64,000 nucleotides of DNA from assembly GCF_001904725.1 (NCBI RefSeq), contig NZ_MRCE01000010.1, forward strand, positions 1-64,000. Direction: 5' to 3'. Source of the stretch: Phormidium ambiguum IAM M-71. GTDB lineage: Bacteria > Cyanobacteriota > Cyanobacteriia > Cyanobacteriales > Aerosakkonemataceae. This document shows, piece after piece, positions 1 through 8,621 of this stretch (positions within the stretch are counted from its first letter, which is position 1; the number at the start of each line of letters is the position of its first letter). The notes under the pieces are model-generated. The model searched no databases, was not told where the DNA came from, and saw nothing but the letters and a program-made list of their open reading frames with translations. The translations under genes were made by a program, and so were the position numbers.

Positions 1-10
1 TTCATCACTT

Positions 11-49
11 ACAAAAAAGCGTCTTCTCACAAAGAGGGCGCTTTTTTGT
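11..49. terminator. Bidirectional intrinsic terminator
   Basis: A perfect 11-bp inverted repeat (ACAAAAAAGCG at 11-21, CGCTTTTTTGT at 39-49) extends with wobble pairs to about 17 bp around a five-base loop. It carries a T-run in both directions. It lies about 95 bp past the stop codon of the minus-strand sugar dehydrogenase gene and could also serve a plus-strand gene left of the window. Confidence 0.75.
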
Positions 50-144
50 TTTGGGGGTGAAGATTGGCAATTTGGTTGGCAAAGATAGGAAATTTAATCC
101 AATAAATTTCACTCCCCAGTCTTGGTTTCCTATTCCTTTTTTCC

Positions 145-1407
145 TCAATTTTGTGCCGTAGGTTCGAGGCGAATTAATTGACCATCTTGTTCATCGGTGA
201 GAATATACAATAACCCATCAGGCCCTTGTTGAACATCGCGCACTCGCTGTGAAATTTTAATAGTTTCCTGTGAGGAAACATTGCCTGCTTTATCTAAAGT
301 AATGCGACGAACATCTTGGGAAACTAATCCACCGGAAAATAGATTGCCTCGCCATTGGGGAAAGCGATCGCCATTGTAAAATACTAATCCTGAAGGTGCC
401 ACCGCAGGTGTCCAAAATAACTGAGGATTAACTGTACCAGGTTGAGATGTTTTCTGCGAAATTGGCTCACCTGTAGCATAATCTCGACTATAAGTAACTA
501 TAGGCCAACCATAATTTTTTCCGGCTTGTACGAGGTTAAGTTCGTCACCGCCACGCGCACCATGTTCGTTGACCCAAACTCGATTATTTACGGGGTCGAA
601 AGTCATGCCTTGAATGTTCCGATGTCCGTAACTCCAAATAGCAGGATTTGCATTATTATTCCCCACAAATGGGTTATCTTTTGGGATACTACCATCGTCG
701 TTGATGCGGACAATTTTACCTAGATGACTTTGCAAATTTTGGGCTTGTTGGCGAATCAGTTGACCATCAAGTTGCACTGGGGGATTGCCACCATCTCCGA
801 TCGATATTAGCATTGTGCGATCGGGAAGCCAGAGCATCCGCGAACCGAAATGTTGCCCTCCTGATTTGGTGCGGTTAACTTCAAAAATTACCCGTAAATC
901 TTGCAAAGTTTTACCATCAAATCTTGCTCTTGCTACTCTGGTACGATTGGCTTGGTCTGTACCATGAGCATAAGTTAGGTAAATGAAACGATTTTGGGCA
1001 AAGTTGGGATGAACTGCAACATCCAGCAAACCGCCTTGATTAACCGCAAGGACTTCGGGAACGCCGGGAATGGGTGTGGGGTCTAATTTCCCATTGCGAA
1101 CAATACGTAATCTTCCGGGACGTTCGGTAATTAACATTGCGCCATCAGGTAGCCATGCGATACCCCAAGGGCGTTCTAAGCCTTGCAGAACAGTTACTTG
1201 GCGAAAGTTTGCTTGACTGGGTGAAGATTGAGTTTGTTTTGTTGTAGTGTTAGTTACTGGTTGAGTTGATGAGGAAGCTTGTGTGGGTGAGGTGGCAGTT
1301 TGGTTGAGCGTGCATCCAGCGATCGCTAATAATATAATACTTTTTGTCAAAGGGAATAAAAAGGTTTTTCCTGATTTTTTCCTGAGCTTAGTTACTTGGT
1401 TTTTCAT
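145..1407 (-). CDS. PQQ-dependent sugar dehydrogenase, lipoprotein
   Basis: Probable soluble-type aldose/glucose dehydrogenase (GSDH/YliI family), a six-bladed beta-propeller that oxidises sugars with PQQ in the periplasm. The N-terminus has a basic stretch, a hydrophobic segment and a lipobox LAIAG-C with the lipidated Cys at residue 32, followed by a Ser/Thr/Gln-rich linker to about residue 65. Family motifs seen are LERPWGIAWLPDG, ITERPGRLR, GGLLDVAVHP, the blade motif RNIQGMTFDP and VNEHGARGGDELN. The 420-residue length fits the family plus the lipoprotein leader. No PQQ biosynthesis genes are in view, so the cofactor may be scavenged or made elsewhere. The gene is monocistronic, on the opposite strand to the polysaccharide genes, with a strong terminator beyond its stop. 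Confidence 0.85.
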   Translation of the reverse strand: MKNQVTKLRKKSGKTFLFPLTKSIILLAIAGCTLNQTATSPTQASSSTQPVTNTTTKQTQSSPSQANFRQVTVLQGLERPWGIAWLPDGAMLITERPGRLRIVRNGKLDPTPIPGVPEVLAVNQGGLLDVAVHPNFAQNRFIYLTYAHGTDQANRTRVARARFDGKTLQDLRVIFEVNRTKSGGQHFGSRMLWLPDRTMLISIGDGGNPPVQLDGQLIRQQAQNLQSHLGKIVRINDDGSIPKDNPFVGNNNANPAIWSYGHRNIQGMTFDPVNNRVWVNEHGARGGDELNLVQAGKNYGWPIVTYSRDYATGEPISQKTSQPGTVNPQLFWTPAVAPSGLVFYNGDRFPQWRGNLFSGGLVSQDVRRITLDKAGNVSSQETIKISQRVRDVQQGPDGLLYILTDEQDGQLIRLEPTAQN

Positions 1408-1537
1408 CGGAGGAAAAGCATCGCTAGTTCAACAATAATATTTTAAAAATTTTGTTTCGATTTGAGTACAATTACAGGAATTGTTTTTTATTTTTCACCA
1501 GATCGATCGCTCAATTTACCTGCAAATTAATTGAATT

Positions 1538-2596
1538 ATGCAATCTTTTCCAGAGAAAAAGTTCCGCGATCAAAATTTTTCAGATTCTACTGAGTTAGCC
1601 ACTTCTAAGCTAAAAATTTCGCTAATTGTACCAGTGCTGAACGGTGGGGAAAATTTTCGGCGATGTTTGCAGAGTGTGAGTAAAGTAGCCGAGAAATTAT
1701 TCGAGTTTATTGTAATTGATGATGGCTCAACAGATGATTCGGGAAAGTTAGCGGCAGAATTTGGCGCGAAGGTGATTACTTTTCCAGTTCCCGGTGGGCC
1801 TGCGCGGGCGAGAAATGCTGGGGCAAAGATTGCTCAAGGGGATATTCTGTTTTTCATTGATGCGGATGTAACGCTGACGGTAGAGACGATCGATCGCCTA
1901 ATTGTTGCATTTTCTGATCGTCCTAACCTCGATGCTTTAATTGGTTCTTATGATGATAACCCTGGAGCATCTAACTTTCTATCGCAATACAAAAATTTGT
2001 TTCACCACTACACCCATCAAATTTCCTCGGAGGAAGCATCGACTTTTTGGGGCGCTTGTGGCGCAGTGCGAAAGGAAGCTTTTTGGGCGGTAAATGGATT
2101 TGATGAACGCTATCTTTTTCCTTCTGTGGAAGATATTGAATTAGGTTATCGGTTAAAAAAAGCGGGATATCAAATTAAGCTGGATAAGACTGTTCAAGTC
2201 AAGCATTTAAAGCACTGGCGGGTTGGTTCTTTGCTCCGGGCAGAGATTTTTTTCCGGGCGATTCCTTGGACGGAATTGCTGTGGCGCGATCGACAATTCT
2301 CTAACGATCTTAATCTCAAAAATTCTAGTCGCCTGAGCCTAATTTTGACTTATCTGCTGGTATTTTGCCTGATTGGAGGCTGGTGGTGGTCAATTTTGTG
2401 GTTAGTTGGATTAGCAGTTTGTCTGACCTTGTTGTTATTAAATTTACACTTGTATCGCTTTTTTCTGCAAAAACGAGGCATACTATTCACATTTGGGGTA
2501 ATTCCCTGGCATTGGTTGTACTTTTTTTATGGCGGTATAGCATTTGCAATTGGCACAATTCGCTATTACTTGTACCATAAGCTGAAAATACGTTAA
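1538..2596 (+). CDS. Glycosyltransferase family 2, membrane-anchored
   Basis: GT-A fold family 2 glycosyltransferase of 352 residues, expected to add a sugar from a nucleotide donor to a lipid-linked glycan at the inner face of the plasma membrane. The catalytic domain starts at about residue 28 (ISLIVPVLNGG) and includes the nucleotide-binding IDDGSTDDSG, a DxD-like IDADV and the acceptor-side FDERYLFPSVEDIELGYRL. Two or three hydrophobic segments near residues 265-340 anchor the C-terminus. It opens a plus-strand run with a flavoprotein, a second GT2 and a flippase, which together suggest surface polysaccharide assembly. The specific sugar cannot be read from the sequence. Confidence 0.85.
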   Translation: MQSFPEKKFRDQNFSDSTELATSKLKISLIVPVLNGGENFRRCLQSVSKVAEKLFEFIVIDDGSTDDSGKLAAEFGAKVITFPVPGGPARARNAGAKIAQGDILFFIDADVTLTVETIDRLIVAFSDRPNLDALIGSYDDNPGASNFLSQYKNLFHHYTHQISSEEASTFWGACGAVRKEAFWAVNGFDERYLFPSVEDIELGYRLKKAGYQIKLDKTVQVKHLKHWRVGSLLRAEIFFRAIPWTELLWRDRQFSNDLNLKNSSRLSLILTYLLVFCLIGGWWWSILWLVGLAVCLTLLLLNLHLYRFFLQKRGILFTFGVIPWHWLYFFYGGIAFAIGTIRYYLYHKLKIR

Positions 2597-2738
2597 ATCA
2601 GGAGGAAGGAAACGAAACACCAAAAGCAGGGAACAGCCAACAGAATTAATCGCTGGAAGCTTTGCCTGTTCTGGTATTCAGAAGTTCCTTTTTCGTGGTT
2701 TAATTCCTGTCTTAAGCGGTGTAATTGTGGAGTGAGCA

Positions 2739-4241
2739 GTGGAACATAGTCCCGTAGTAGTTATTGGTGCTGGGCCTGCTGGCTTGACGGCAGCTTACGA
2801 GTTGATGAAACGAGGTACTCGTTCGATCGTTCTCGAACAAGCAGATAAAGTCGGTGGCATCTCTCGGACAGAAACTTACAAAGGTTATCGTTTTGACATT
2901 GGTGGACATCGTTTTTTCACTAAAGTCGATGAGGTACAACGTTTTTGGCAGGAAATTTTAGGGGATGAATTTATTAAGGTTCCCCGACTTTCAAGAATTT
3001 ATTATCAAGGAAAGTTCTACAATTATCCTTTGTCTGTAATCAATACTTTATCTAATTTAGGAGTTGCGCCCAGTGCTTTAATTTTAATGAGTTATCTGCA
3101 AGCAAGACTCAAAGTTAAATTAAATCCGGGGCAGGAAGCAGAAACTTTTGAAGAGTGGGTAACAGAACGTTTTGGAGAACGTTTATATAAAATGTTCTTT
3201 AAAACTTATACGGAAAAAGTTTGGGGAATTCCTTGTAGTAAAATTCGGGCAGATTGGGCAGCACAACGCATTCAAGGAATGTCGCTCAAAGGTGCAGTAA
3301 TTAATGCTTTATTTGGTGCTCAAAATGCGAAAAGTTTAATTAAGGAATTTGATTATCCAATTTTAGGCCCCGGAATGATGTGGGAACGTTGCCAAGAAAA
3401 GTTGGAAACTCATGGCATCCCAGTTCATTTAAATACAAGTGTGACTCGGATTGAACGAGTGGGAATGCGAATTAAGCGAGTAATTGCGCGGCAAGGCGAT
3501 CGCACTTTGGAATTAAACGCGAATAATTTTATTTCTACTATGCCCGTGACTGCTTTGTTGCGTTGTCTCGATCCCTTACCACCAAAAGAAGTTTTACACG
3601 CCGCAAAAAGCTTAAAATACCGCGATTTTCTAATTGTTTCTTTGATTGTCAATCGAGAAAAACTGTTTCCCGATAACTGGATTTATGTTCACAGTCCAGA
3701 ATTCAAAGTTGGACGGATTCAAAACTTTAAAAATTGGAGTCCAGCAATGGTTCCAGATCCTAAAAAAAGTTGCTTAGGAATGGAATATTTTTGCAGTGTG
3801 GGTGAAGAATTGTGGGAAATGTCTGATGCAGATTTGATTAAACTTGCTAGTCGAGAAGCGATCGATCTTGGCATTGGCGTAAAACCTGGAGATGTGGAAG
3901 ATGGCGTGGTAATTCGTCAGCGCAAAGCTTATCCGGTTTATGATGCTGAATATCGCCAACATTTACAGGTAATTCAAGATTATTTAGAAGCTTTTGATAA
4001 CCTGCAAACTGTTGGCAGAAACGGAATGCACCGCTATAACAATCAAGACCATTCAATGTTAACGGCAATGCTAGCTGTACGCAATTTGTTTGGCGAAAAT
4101 CACGACCTTTGGACAGTTAATACAGAACGTTCTTATCATGAAGAATTTACTGTTGAAGATCAAAAAGCTGCCGCCAAACTGTCATCAGTAATGCGTTCTG
4201 CAAATAGAAATAGCGATCGTCCAAAAGCTACTATTCAGTAG
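2739..4241 (+). CDS. FAD-dependent amine-oxidase-like protein (UDP-galactopyranose mutase-like)
   Basis: A 500-residue flavoprotein. The Rossmann motif VVIGAGPAGLTAAYEL sits at the very N-terminus and is followed by the adenine-ribose segment VLEQADKVGGISRT and GYRFDIGGHRFFTK, a signature shared by UDP-galactopyranose mutase and protoporphyrinogen-oxidase-like proteins. Cyanobacterial members of this subgroup usually lie in glycan clusters, as here between two GT2 genes, so a sugar-modifying role is inferred; the substrate is unknown. The start is GTG at 2739, because the flavin motif begins six residues later and no upstream ATG is in frame close by. The encoded length is normal for the family and no catalytic region looks broken. 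Confidence 0.8.
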   Translation: MEHSPVVVIGAGPAGLTAAYELMKRGTRSIVLEQADKVGGISRTETYKGYRFDIGGHRFFTKVDEVQRFWQEILGDEFIKVPRLSRIYYQGKFYNYPLSVINTLSNLGVAPSALILMSYLQARLKVKLNPGQEAETFEEWVTERFGERLYKMFFKTYTEKVWGIPCSKIRADWAAQRIQGMSLKGAVINALFGAQNAKSLIKEFDYPILGPGMMWERCQEKLETHGIPVHLNTSVTRIERVGMRIKRVIARQGDRTLELNANNFISTMPVTALLRCLDPLPPKEVLHAAKSLKYRDFLIVSLIVNREKLFPDNWIYVHSPEFKVGRIQNFKNWSPAMVPDPKKSCLGMEYFCSVGEELWEMSDADLIKLASREAIDLGIGVKPGDVEDGVVIRQRKAYPVYDAEYRQHLQVIQDYLEAFDNLQTVGRNGMHRYNNQDHSMLTAMLAVRNLFGENHDLWTVNTERSYHEEFTVEDQKAAAKLSSVMRSANRNSDRPKATIQ

Positions 4242-4362
4242 GTACTGGGGACTGGGGACTGGTGATCGGGAAATAAATTTTTCATCCCGTTCATCATTAT
4301 GTCTCTGGCAAAACTAAATAATTCATCTGTGTGCATCTGTGTTTATCTGTGGACATCTGTGG
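4241..4362. repeat. Two short direct-repeat tracts between glycan genes
   Basis: Directly at the stop codon of the flavoprotein gene lies a GGGGACT-type tract (4241-4262, GGTACTGGGGACTGGGGACT and on). About 60 bp later is a CATCTGTG-type tract (4323-4362) of four imperfect copies. Both are intergenic repeat types common in filamentous cyanobacteria. No gene fits in this 136-bp gap. Confidence 0.6.
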
Positions 4363-4377
4363 TAAAAATCAGAATTT

Positions 4378-5385
4378 ATGTCACAAATAGAAGTTACTGA
4401 AAAAGCCAAATTACCAAATTTTTCAATAATAATTGAAACAGAAAATCTCGCAAGTGCAGAACTTGAAGGTTTATACCGTTCTTTAGATTCGATCGCCTCT
4501 CAAGATTTATCTCCTGAATTAGCCAAAGAAGTTTTAATTCTGGAAAGTGGTGATGTTCCTGAAGAAATGATGGAACAACTTAAGAAAAAATATCCTTGGT
4601 TAAGCATCCGCCGAATTTCCGCAGATGTTGATTACTACGCCGCTAAAATGAAAGGCGTTTCTTTAACAACTGGAGAAGTAATTATTTTAGCCGATTCTGA
4701 TTGTGTTTATCAGCAAAATTGGTTACGGAATTTGCTCACTCCTTTTATTGAGGATAATAACGTTAATGTAGTAGCTGGAGAAACTAGAACTTCAGCTAAA
4801 GGTGCTTATGGATTGGCGATCGCACTAACCTATATTTTCCCCCCATTTTCTCGCAGTAACAACCTGGAAAAAACTCAATATTATTTCTGTAATAACGTAG
4901 CTTTCCGTCGTTCATTTCTCTCGAAATATCCAATTCCGGTAGATTTACCAATCTATCGCGGTAATTGTGTAATTCACGCTAATTCTTTTATTAAGCAAGG
5001 GGAAACGATTTGGAAACAACCAAAATCTCGCGCTTATCATGCTGCACCTAATGGCGGGGCACACTTCTTTTGGCGATTCTTGTTATATGGATATGACGCA
5101 TTGAGAATCTACCGTTTAAAGCGGGAAAATCAAACTTCTTGGCAACCAATTTCGGATTTACTCATCAGTGTGGCGCTGGGATTATTTAAGGTGTTGGTAG
5201 CTGGAAAAAGGTTGGTGATTTTGGCGATCGAAAACCCCCGCTATTTGTTGAATTTACCGATCGCTATTTTCATCGCTTTAACTTCTCTGTTATTGTATTT
5301 TGTTGGATTAGTAATCAGTTATTTCAAACCTAACTATTTCCTTTCTAAAGAAGGCAAAGTCGAGGTTAATTGGGAGCATTCCTGA
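4378..5385 (+). CDS. Glycosyltransferase family 2
   Basis: Family 2 glycosyltransferase of 335 residues. After a short N-terminal stretch the fold starts at about residue 15 (FSIIIETENL). It includes a diverged donor-binding region VLILESGD, the metal-binding acidic motif ILADSDCVY (about residues 101-109) and the later segment YRGNCVIHANSFIKQGE. The C-terminal 80 residues hold two hydrophobic helices (about 260-320) ending in a basic tail, so the enzyme probably works at the cytoplasmic face of the membrane. It lies 136 bp after the flavoprotein and 63 bp before the flippase, all on the same strand, supporting a common role in polysaccharide assembly. Donor and acceptor are unknown. Confidence 0.82.
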   Translation: MSQIEVTEKAKLPNFSIIIETENLASAELEGLYRSLDSIASQDLSPELAKEVLILESGDVPEEMMEQLKKKYPWLSIRRISADVDYYAAKMKGVSLTTGEVIILADSDCVYQQNWLRNLLTPFIEDNNVNVVAGETRTSAKGAYGLAIALTYIFPPFSRSNNLEKTQYYFCNNVAFRRSFLSKYPIPVDLPIYRGNCVIHANSFIKQGETIWKQPKSRAYHAAPNGGAHFFWRFLLYGYDALRIYRLKRENQTSWQPISDLLISVALGLFKVLVAGKRLVILAIENPRYLLNLPIAIFIALTSLLLYFVGLVISYFKPNYFLSKEGKVEVNWEHS

Positions 5386-5403
5386 GAGATTACGAATTTA
5401 TGA

Positions 5404-5435
5404 AACCGCAGAGACGCAGAGGACACAGAGGAAAA
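5404..5435. repeat. CGCAGAG-type intergenic repeat
   Basis: The tract ACCGCAGAGACGCAGAGGAC with ACAGAGGAAA following it belongs to a purine-rich repeat family common in cyanobacterial spacers. A close relative is found inside the NRPS gene at 42418-42460, where it is translated. Here it fills the gap in front of the flippase and may overlap its ribosome-binding region. Confidence 0.6.
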
Positions 5436-5448
5436 GAAGAGAGAGTTT

Positions 5449-6945
5449 ATGGATAGGAGTTCGTCAAGTGTCCCTGATTCTGGTAAGAATTCTGCGCCCT
5501 CTGGTGGTTTGGCATCGGGAACTATTCAGGTATTCTTAGCAGAGGCTTTATTGTTGCCTACTGGACTGTTAACGGCGGCTTTTTTAACGCGCCAGTTAGG
5601 GCCTGAAAGTTACGGTTTGTTGCTGTTAGCAACTACTTTAGTTTCTTGGTTGGGTTGGAGTATTACTTCGGCTTTTACACGCACTACGATTAAGTTTATT
5701 GGAGAAGCTGAAGATTGGCAACCTGTGGCGACTACGGTATTGCAATTACATCTTTTTTTGGGTGTTTTTGCTGGGGTTATTATTTGGCTTTTTGCCGATT
5801 CTTTAGCAAATGTTTTAGGTGAACCTCGTCTGAGTAATTACTTGCGATTGTTCATTTGGGAAGTACCAATTTTTTGTGTTACTTATGTCCATCGTAGTGT
5901 TTTAGTTGGGTTGGGTAAGTATTCCGATCGGGCCATTGCAACTGCGACTCGTTGGCTGACCAAAATGATATTAACTATTGCTTTAGTTGCAGCAGGTTTA
6001 TCAATTTGGGGGGCAATTATTGGCAGTTTAATTTCAGCATTAATTGAGCTTTTAGTTTGTCGGTTTTATGTACGTCCGCCACTGTTAAGGCGATCGCCTT
6101 TCCCGATGCAAAAACTCTGGGGTTATGCAGTACCATTATTTTTAATGGCGATTAGTTTGCGCCTTTATGACAAACTCGATTTATTTATGTTGAAGTTGCT
6201 AGGTGGAACTGCGGCTGAGGCGGGTTTTTATGGAACAGCCCAAAATCTTTCGGCAATTCCAGGGATATTTACACTAGCATTTGTTCCTTTACTTTTATCA
6301 ACTCTGACTCGTCTTTTGCGGGAAAATGACTTAAAAAAAGCTCAAGAACTCAGCAAAAATGCGATGCGGTTAGTGTTTCTATTATTCCCTTTTGCCGCTT
6401 TAGCTGCTGGTGCATCCTCGGAAATTATTACTCTACTTTTCAGTCCTACTTTCTTACCCTCTGCGCCACTATTTTCTATCTTAATTTTTGCCGCCGTAGC
6501 AATGGCGATGATTTCCATTACAACTGCTATTCTTACTGCTGCGAGTAAGCCAAATTGGACGATCGCACTTACAGCACCAATGGTTCCTTTAGCGATCGCT
6601 TTTGACTTATGGATGATTCCTAAATTTGGTGCATTAGGCGCAGCAATAGTAACAATTACTGTTTCTAGTTTGGCTGCATTGACAACGGTTTTAGCTATTT
6701 ATTATTTGTGGCAAATTTTCCCTTCTTTTCTCTCTCTAGGACGTAGTTTAATCGTTAGTGGATTAATTTACGGTTTAGCAAGTTTATGGGAAACTCCCAG
6801 TTGGTTGTTGATTATCAAGCTTTTTGTCTTGAGTTTATTAATTATTCTAGGATTAATTCTGGTCGGAGAGTTTAGTAAGTCGGAAATTGCATCAGTGCGA
6901 TCGGTTATCCAGAAGTTTGTCAATAAGATTGTTCCCAGTAATTAA
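5449..6945 (+). CDS. Polysaccharide flippase, MOP/Wzx-like
   Basis: A 498-residue polytopic membrane protein with about 12-14 hydrophobic segments spread evenly from residue 25 to 485. Its pattern matches the oligosaccharidyl-lipid flippase families (Polysacc_synt / MOP superfamily). The early motif FLTRQLGPESYGLLLLATTL is typical of the first helices of Wzx-like exporters. It would move lipid-linked glycan units from the inner to the outer leaflet of the plasma membrane. It follows the two GT2 enzymes and the flavoprotein on the same strand. No Wzy-like polymerase or Wzz-like regulator is seen beside it, so the cluster is incomplete within this window. Confidence 0.82.
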   Translation: MDRSSSSVPDSGKNSAPSGGLASGTIQVFLAEALLLPTGLLTAAFLTRQLGPESYGLLLLATTLVSWLGWSITSAFTRTTIKFIGEAEDWQPVATTVLQLHLFLGVFAGVIIWLFADSLANVLGEPRLSNYLRLFIWEVPIFCVTYVHRSVLVGLGKYSDRAIATATRWLTKMILTIALVAAGLSIWGAIIGSLISALIELLVCRFYVRPPLLRRSPFPMQKLWGYAVPLFLMAISLRLYDKLDLFMLKLLGGTAAEAGFYGTAQNLSAIPGIFTLAFVPLLLSTLTRLLRENDLKKAQELSKNAMRLVFLLFPFAALAAGASSEIITLLFSPTFLPSAPLFSILIFAAVAMAMISITTAILTAASKPNWTIALTAPMVPLAIAFDLWMIPKFGALGAAIVTITVSSLAALTTVLAIYYLWQIFPSFLSLGRSLIVSGLIYGLASLWETPSWLLIIKLFVLSLLIILGLILVGEFSKSEIASVRSVIQKFVNKIVPSN

Positions 6946-6968
6946 TTACTGTTAATTATCAAGACAAG

Positions 6969-6998
6969 TTGATTGATTATATGATAAATTAGTTATAT
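6969..6998 (+). promoter_or_regulatory. Candidate promoter and operator of the ArsR gene
   Basis: A 20-bp imperfect palindrome (ATATGATAAATTAGTTATAT, 6979-6998) lies 34 bp before the ATG of the ArsR-family gene. Seven of ten base pairs are symmetric. A weak -35-like TTGATT (6969) and a -10-like TATATT (6994) overlap it, though the spacing is not ideal. The ATAT-N12-ATAT layout is repeated in front of the persulfide dioxygenase gene, suggesting autoregulation by a common regulator. Confidence 0.45.
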
Positions 6999-7032
6999 TG
7001 TAAATGTAGTTCTAAGCTCAGTTAGAGATTAT

Positions 7033-7440
7033 ATGCCGAAAAAAGCCTTGGATAAATCACAAAAACTAACCCAACCAAACGAAGATTGTAAAGTTTCTAA
7101 ACTTTCCCCTGAAACCTTGGCTTATGTAGCTGATTTTTTCAAGGTACTTTCGGAAGTCAGTCGCTTGCAAATTGTCTGCTGTCTTAAATCTGGAGAAAAA
7201 AATGTTACTCAAATTATGGAAGAAACAGGTTTAGGACAAGCCAATGTTTCCAAGCATTTGAAATTGTTAGCACAAGCAGGAATTGTCACTCGTACTCAGG
7301 TAGGAGTAAGTGTTTATTACCAAATTGCTAACCCTTTTCTCTTTGAACTATGCGATTTAGTTTGTGATTCTTTGTTATCTCAATTTGAAAAGCAAAATGA
7401 GCAATTACAACAGCTTAAAGTCCTCCAAGGAATTGCTTAA
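7033..7440 (+). CDS. ArsR-family repressor, likely persulfide-responsive (BigR/SqrR-like)
   Basis: A 135-residue winged-helix repressor of the ArsR/SmtB family. Helix alpha-3/alpha-R is visible as VTQIMEETGLGQANVSKHLK (residues 58-77), followed by the beta-wing VTRTQVGVSVYYQI. The metal-site motif ELCVCDL of arsenic/cadmium sensors is absent. Instead Cys49/Cys50 lie in the dimerisation-side helix (LQIVCCLKSGE) and Cys107/Cys111 in the C-terminal helix (FELCDLVCDSL). This is the arrangement known in BigR and SqrR, where two distant cysteines form a tetrasulfide or disulfide bond with reactive sulfur species and release DNA. The downstream persulfide dioxygenase and YeeE genes fit this. Ligand response is inferred. 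Confidence 0.8.
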   Translation: MPKKALDKSQKLTQPNEDCKVSKLSPETLAYVADFFKVLSEVSRLQIVCCLKSGEKNVTQIMEETGLGQANVSKHLKLLAQAGIVTRTQVGVSVYYQIANPFLFELCDLVCDSLLSQFEKQNEQLQQLKVLQGIA

Positions 7441-7678
7441 GTTGATTTGCAATTACAATGAATTTCAGGAATGTGTTACGCGGGAAACACAAATAGAAGC
7501 TATAACGGAAGGCACAAGGGAAAAATTGTAAAAACAAAGATTCTACTTTTTATCTTGCCTTAACTAGTTTGGTAATTGCTATAAGTAGCGTGTTAGGTTC
7601 TCACGCTTGGTTGCTAAGCAGTACGTTGTTGCGCTAAGTGCGAAGACAGCACAGCAATAGACTTCTCCAACAAAGATT

Positions 7679-7708
7679 GTAGAGACGTTGCGTGCAACGT
7701 CTTTACAA
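7679..7708. repeat. GTAGAGACGTTGC hairpin repeat
   Basis: TGTAGAGACGTTGC at 7679 pairs with the GCAACGTCTTTACA that follows, giving a near-perfect hairpin. The same family occurs at 33983-34010 and 56248-56280 and as a half copy at 43347. It is a dispersed cyanobacterial palindromic repeat and not an operator specific to this gene. Confidence 0.7.
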
Positions 7709-7715
7709 AGGCTTC

Positions 7716-7754
7716 TTGTCAAAATGTCAAAAACATATTACTATATGGCAATAT
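7716..7754 (+). promoter_or_regulatory. Promoter with overlapping operator-like palindrome
   Basis: TTGTCA (7716-7721), a 17-bp spacer and TACTAT (7739-7744) form a sigma70-type promoter about 85 bp before the persulfide dioxygenase ATG. Over the -10 lies the 20-bp palindrome ATATTACTATATGGCAATAT (7735-7754), with eight of ten pairs symmetric plus one G-T. A repressor there would block polymerase. The same ATAT-N12-ATAT outline precedes the ArsR-family gene. Confidence 0.55.
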
Positions 7755-7829
7755 AAGTTTAAATGAAAAGCGATCGTTTGGCTTTTTTCCCAATTCTGTA
7801 ACTGAAACCTCTCTCAAGGAGCTAGAAAT

Positions 7830-8528
7830 ATGTTGTTTCGCCAATTGTATGACAATGAAACTAGTACTTATACTTATTTAATTGCGGACGAAAACACCAA
7901 AGAAGCAGTCTTAGTCGATCCAGTAATTGAACAAGTAGAACGCGATTTTAAGTTAATTCAAGAATTAGGATTAACTTTGCGTTATTGTTTGGAAACTCAC
8001 GTTCATGCCGATCATATTACAGGTACAGGTAAATTACGGGAATTAACAAATTGTGAGGGAATAGTCCCAGAAAATGCTCAAGTTGCTTGTGCTAATCGCA
8101 CTATTAAAGATGGACAAGTATTAAAAGTAGGTGATATTGAAATTAAGGCGATCGCTACTTTAGGGCACACTGACAGTCATAACTCCTATTTAGTAAATCA
8201 AAAAATAGTTTTAACAGGAGATTCTCTCTTTATTCGTGGTTGTGGACGTACAGATTTTCAAAGCGGCAATCCAGGTTTGATGTACGATCATGTAACGCAA
8301 AAATTGTTTACTCTTCCCGATGAAACGCTAGTTTATCCAGGTCACGATTACAGAGGACATACAGTTTCTAATATTGGGGAAGAAAAGAAACTTAATCCCA
8401 GATTTGTTGGTAAAGATCGAGCCAGTTTCATTGAACAAATGAATAACTTAAATCTTCCCGATCCTAAGAAAATCGCTGAAGCTGTACCTGCAAATCAACA
8501 ATGTGGAAATGTTCCTTCAATGGTATAA
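7830..8528 (+). CDS. Persulfide dioxygenase (ETHE1-type MBL fold)
   Basis: A 232-residue metallo-beta-lactamase-fold enzyme of the ETHE1/persulfide dioxygenase group, which oxidises glutathione persulfide to sulfite with a mononuclear iron. The HxHxDH motif THVHADHITG (His57, His59, Asp61, His62), His113 in LGHTDSHN, Asp131 in LTGDSLF and His172 in YPGHDYRG form the metal site. The long motif around IRGCGRTDFQ and the C-terminal NPRF segment are characteristic of PDOs rather than glyoxalase II. The ATG follows a clear ribosome-binding site (aaggagct). It heads a plus-strand run with two YeeE genes and a SulP gene, under a promoter with a possible ArsR operator. Confidence 0.92.
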   Translation: MLFRQLYDNETSTYTYLIADENTKEAVLVDPVIEQVERDFKLIQELGLTLRYCLETHVHADHITGTGKLRELTNCEGIVPENAQVACANRTIKDGQVLKVGDIEIKAIATLGHTDSHNSYLVNQKIVLTGDSLFIRGCGRTDFQSGNPGLMYDHVTQKLFTLPDETLVYPGHDYRGHTVSNIGEEKKLNPRFVGKDRASFIEQMNNLNLPDPKKIAEAVPANQQCGNVPSMV

Positions 8529-8621
8529 AGTTGAGTCAATAAAATGGGGTGTTAGTGATAACATAACACCCTATAAAATTAGCCGATCTTCTATAAAACG
8601 ATTAACAAAAAAAACAAAACT

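Larger units (their letters stand above)
7441..7829. other. Spacer between regulator and dioxygenase genes
   Basis: This 389-bp gap has no convincing open reading frame or RNA gene. It holds a GTAGAGACGTTGC-type hairpin repeat (7679-7708) and then a well-formed promoter with an overlapping palindrome just before the dioxygenase gene. The first 200 bases show nothing I can name. Confidence 0.5.

Noticed and set aside
7679-7708. Hairpin before the dioxygenase gene considered as the regulator's operator
   Set aside because: The same sequence is found at unrelated sites (33983 and 56248), so it is a dispersed repeat. The AT-rich palindrome over the promoter is the better candidate.
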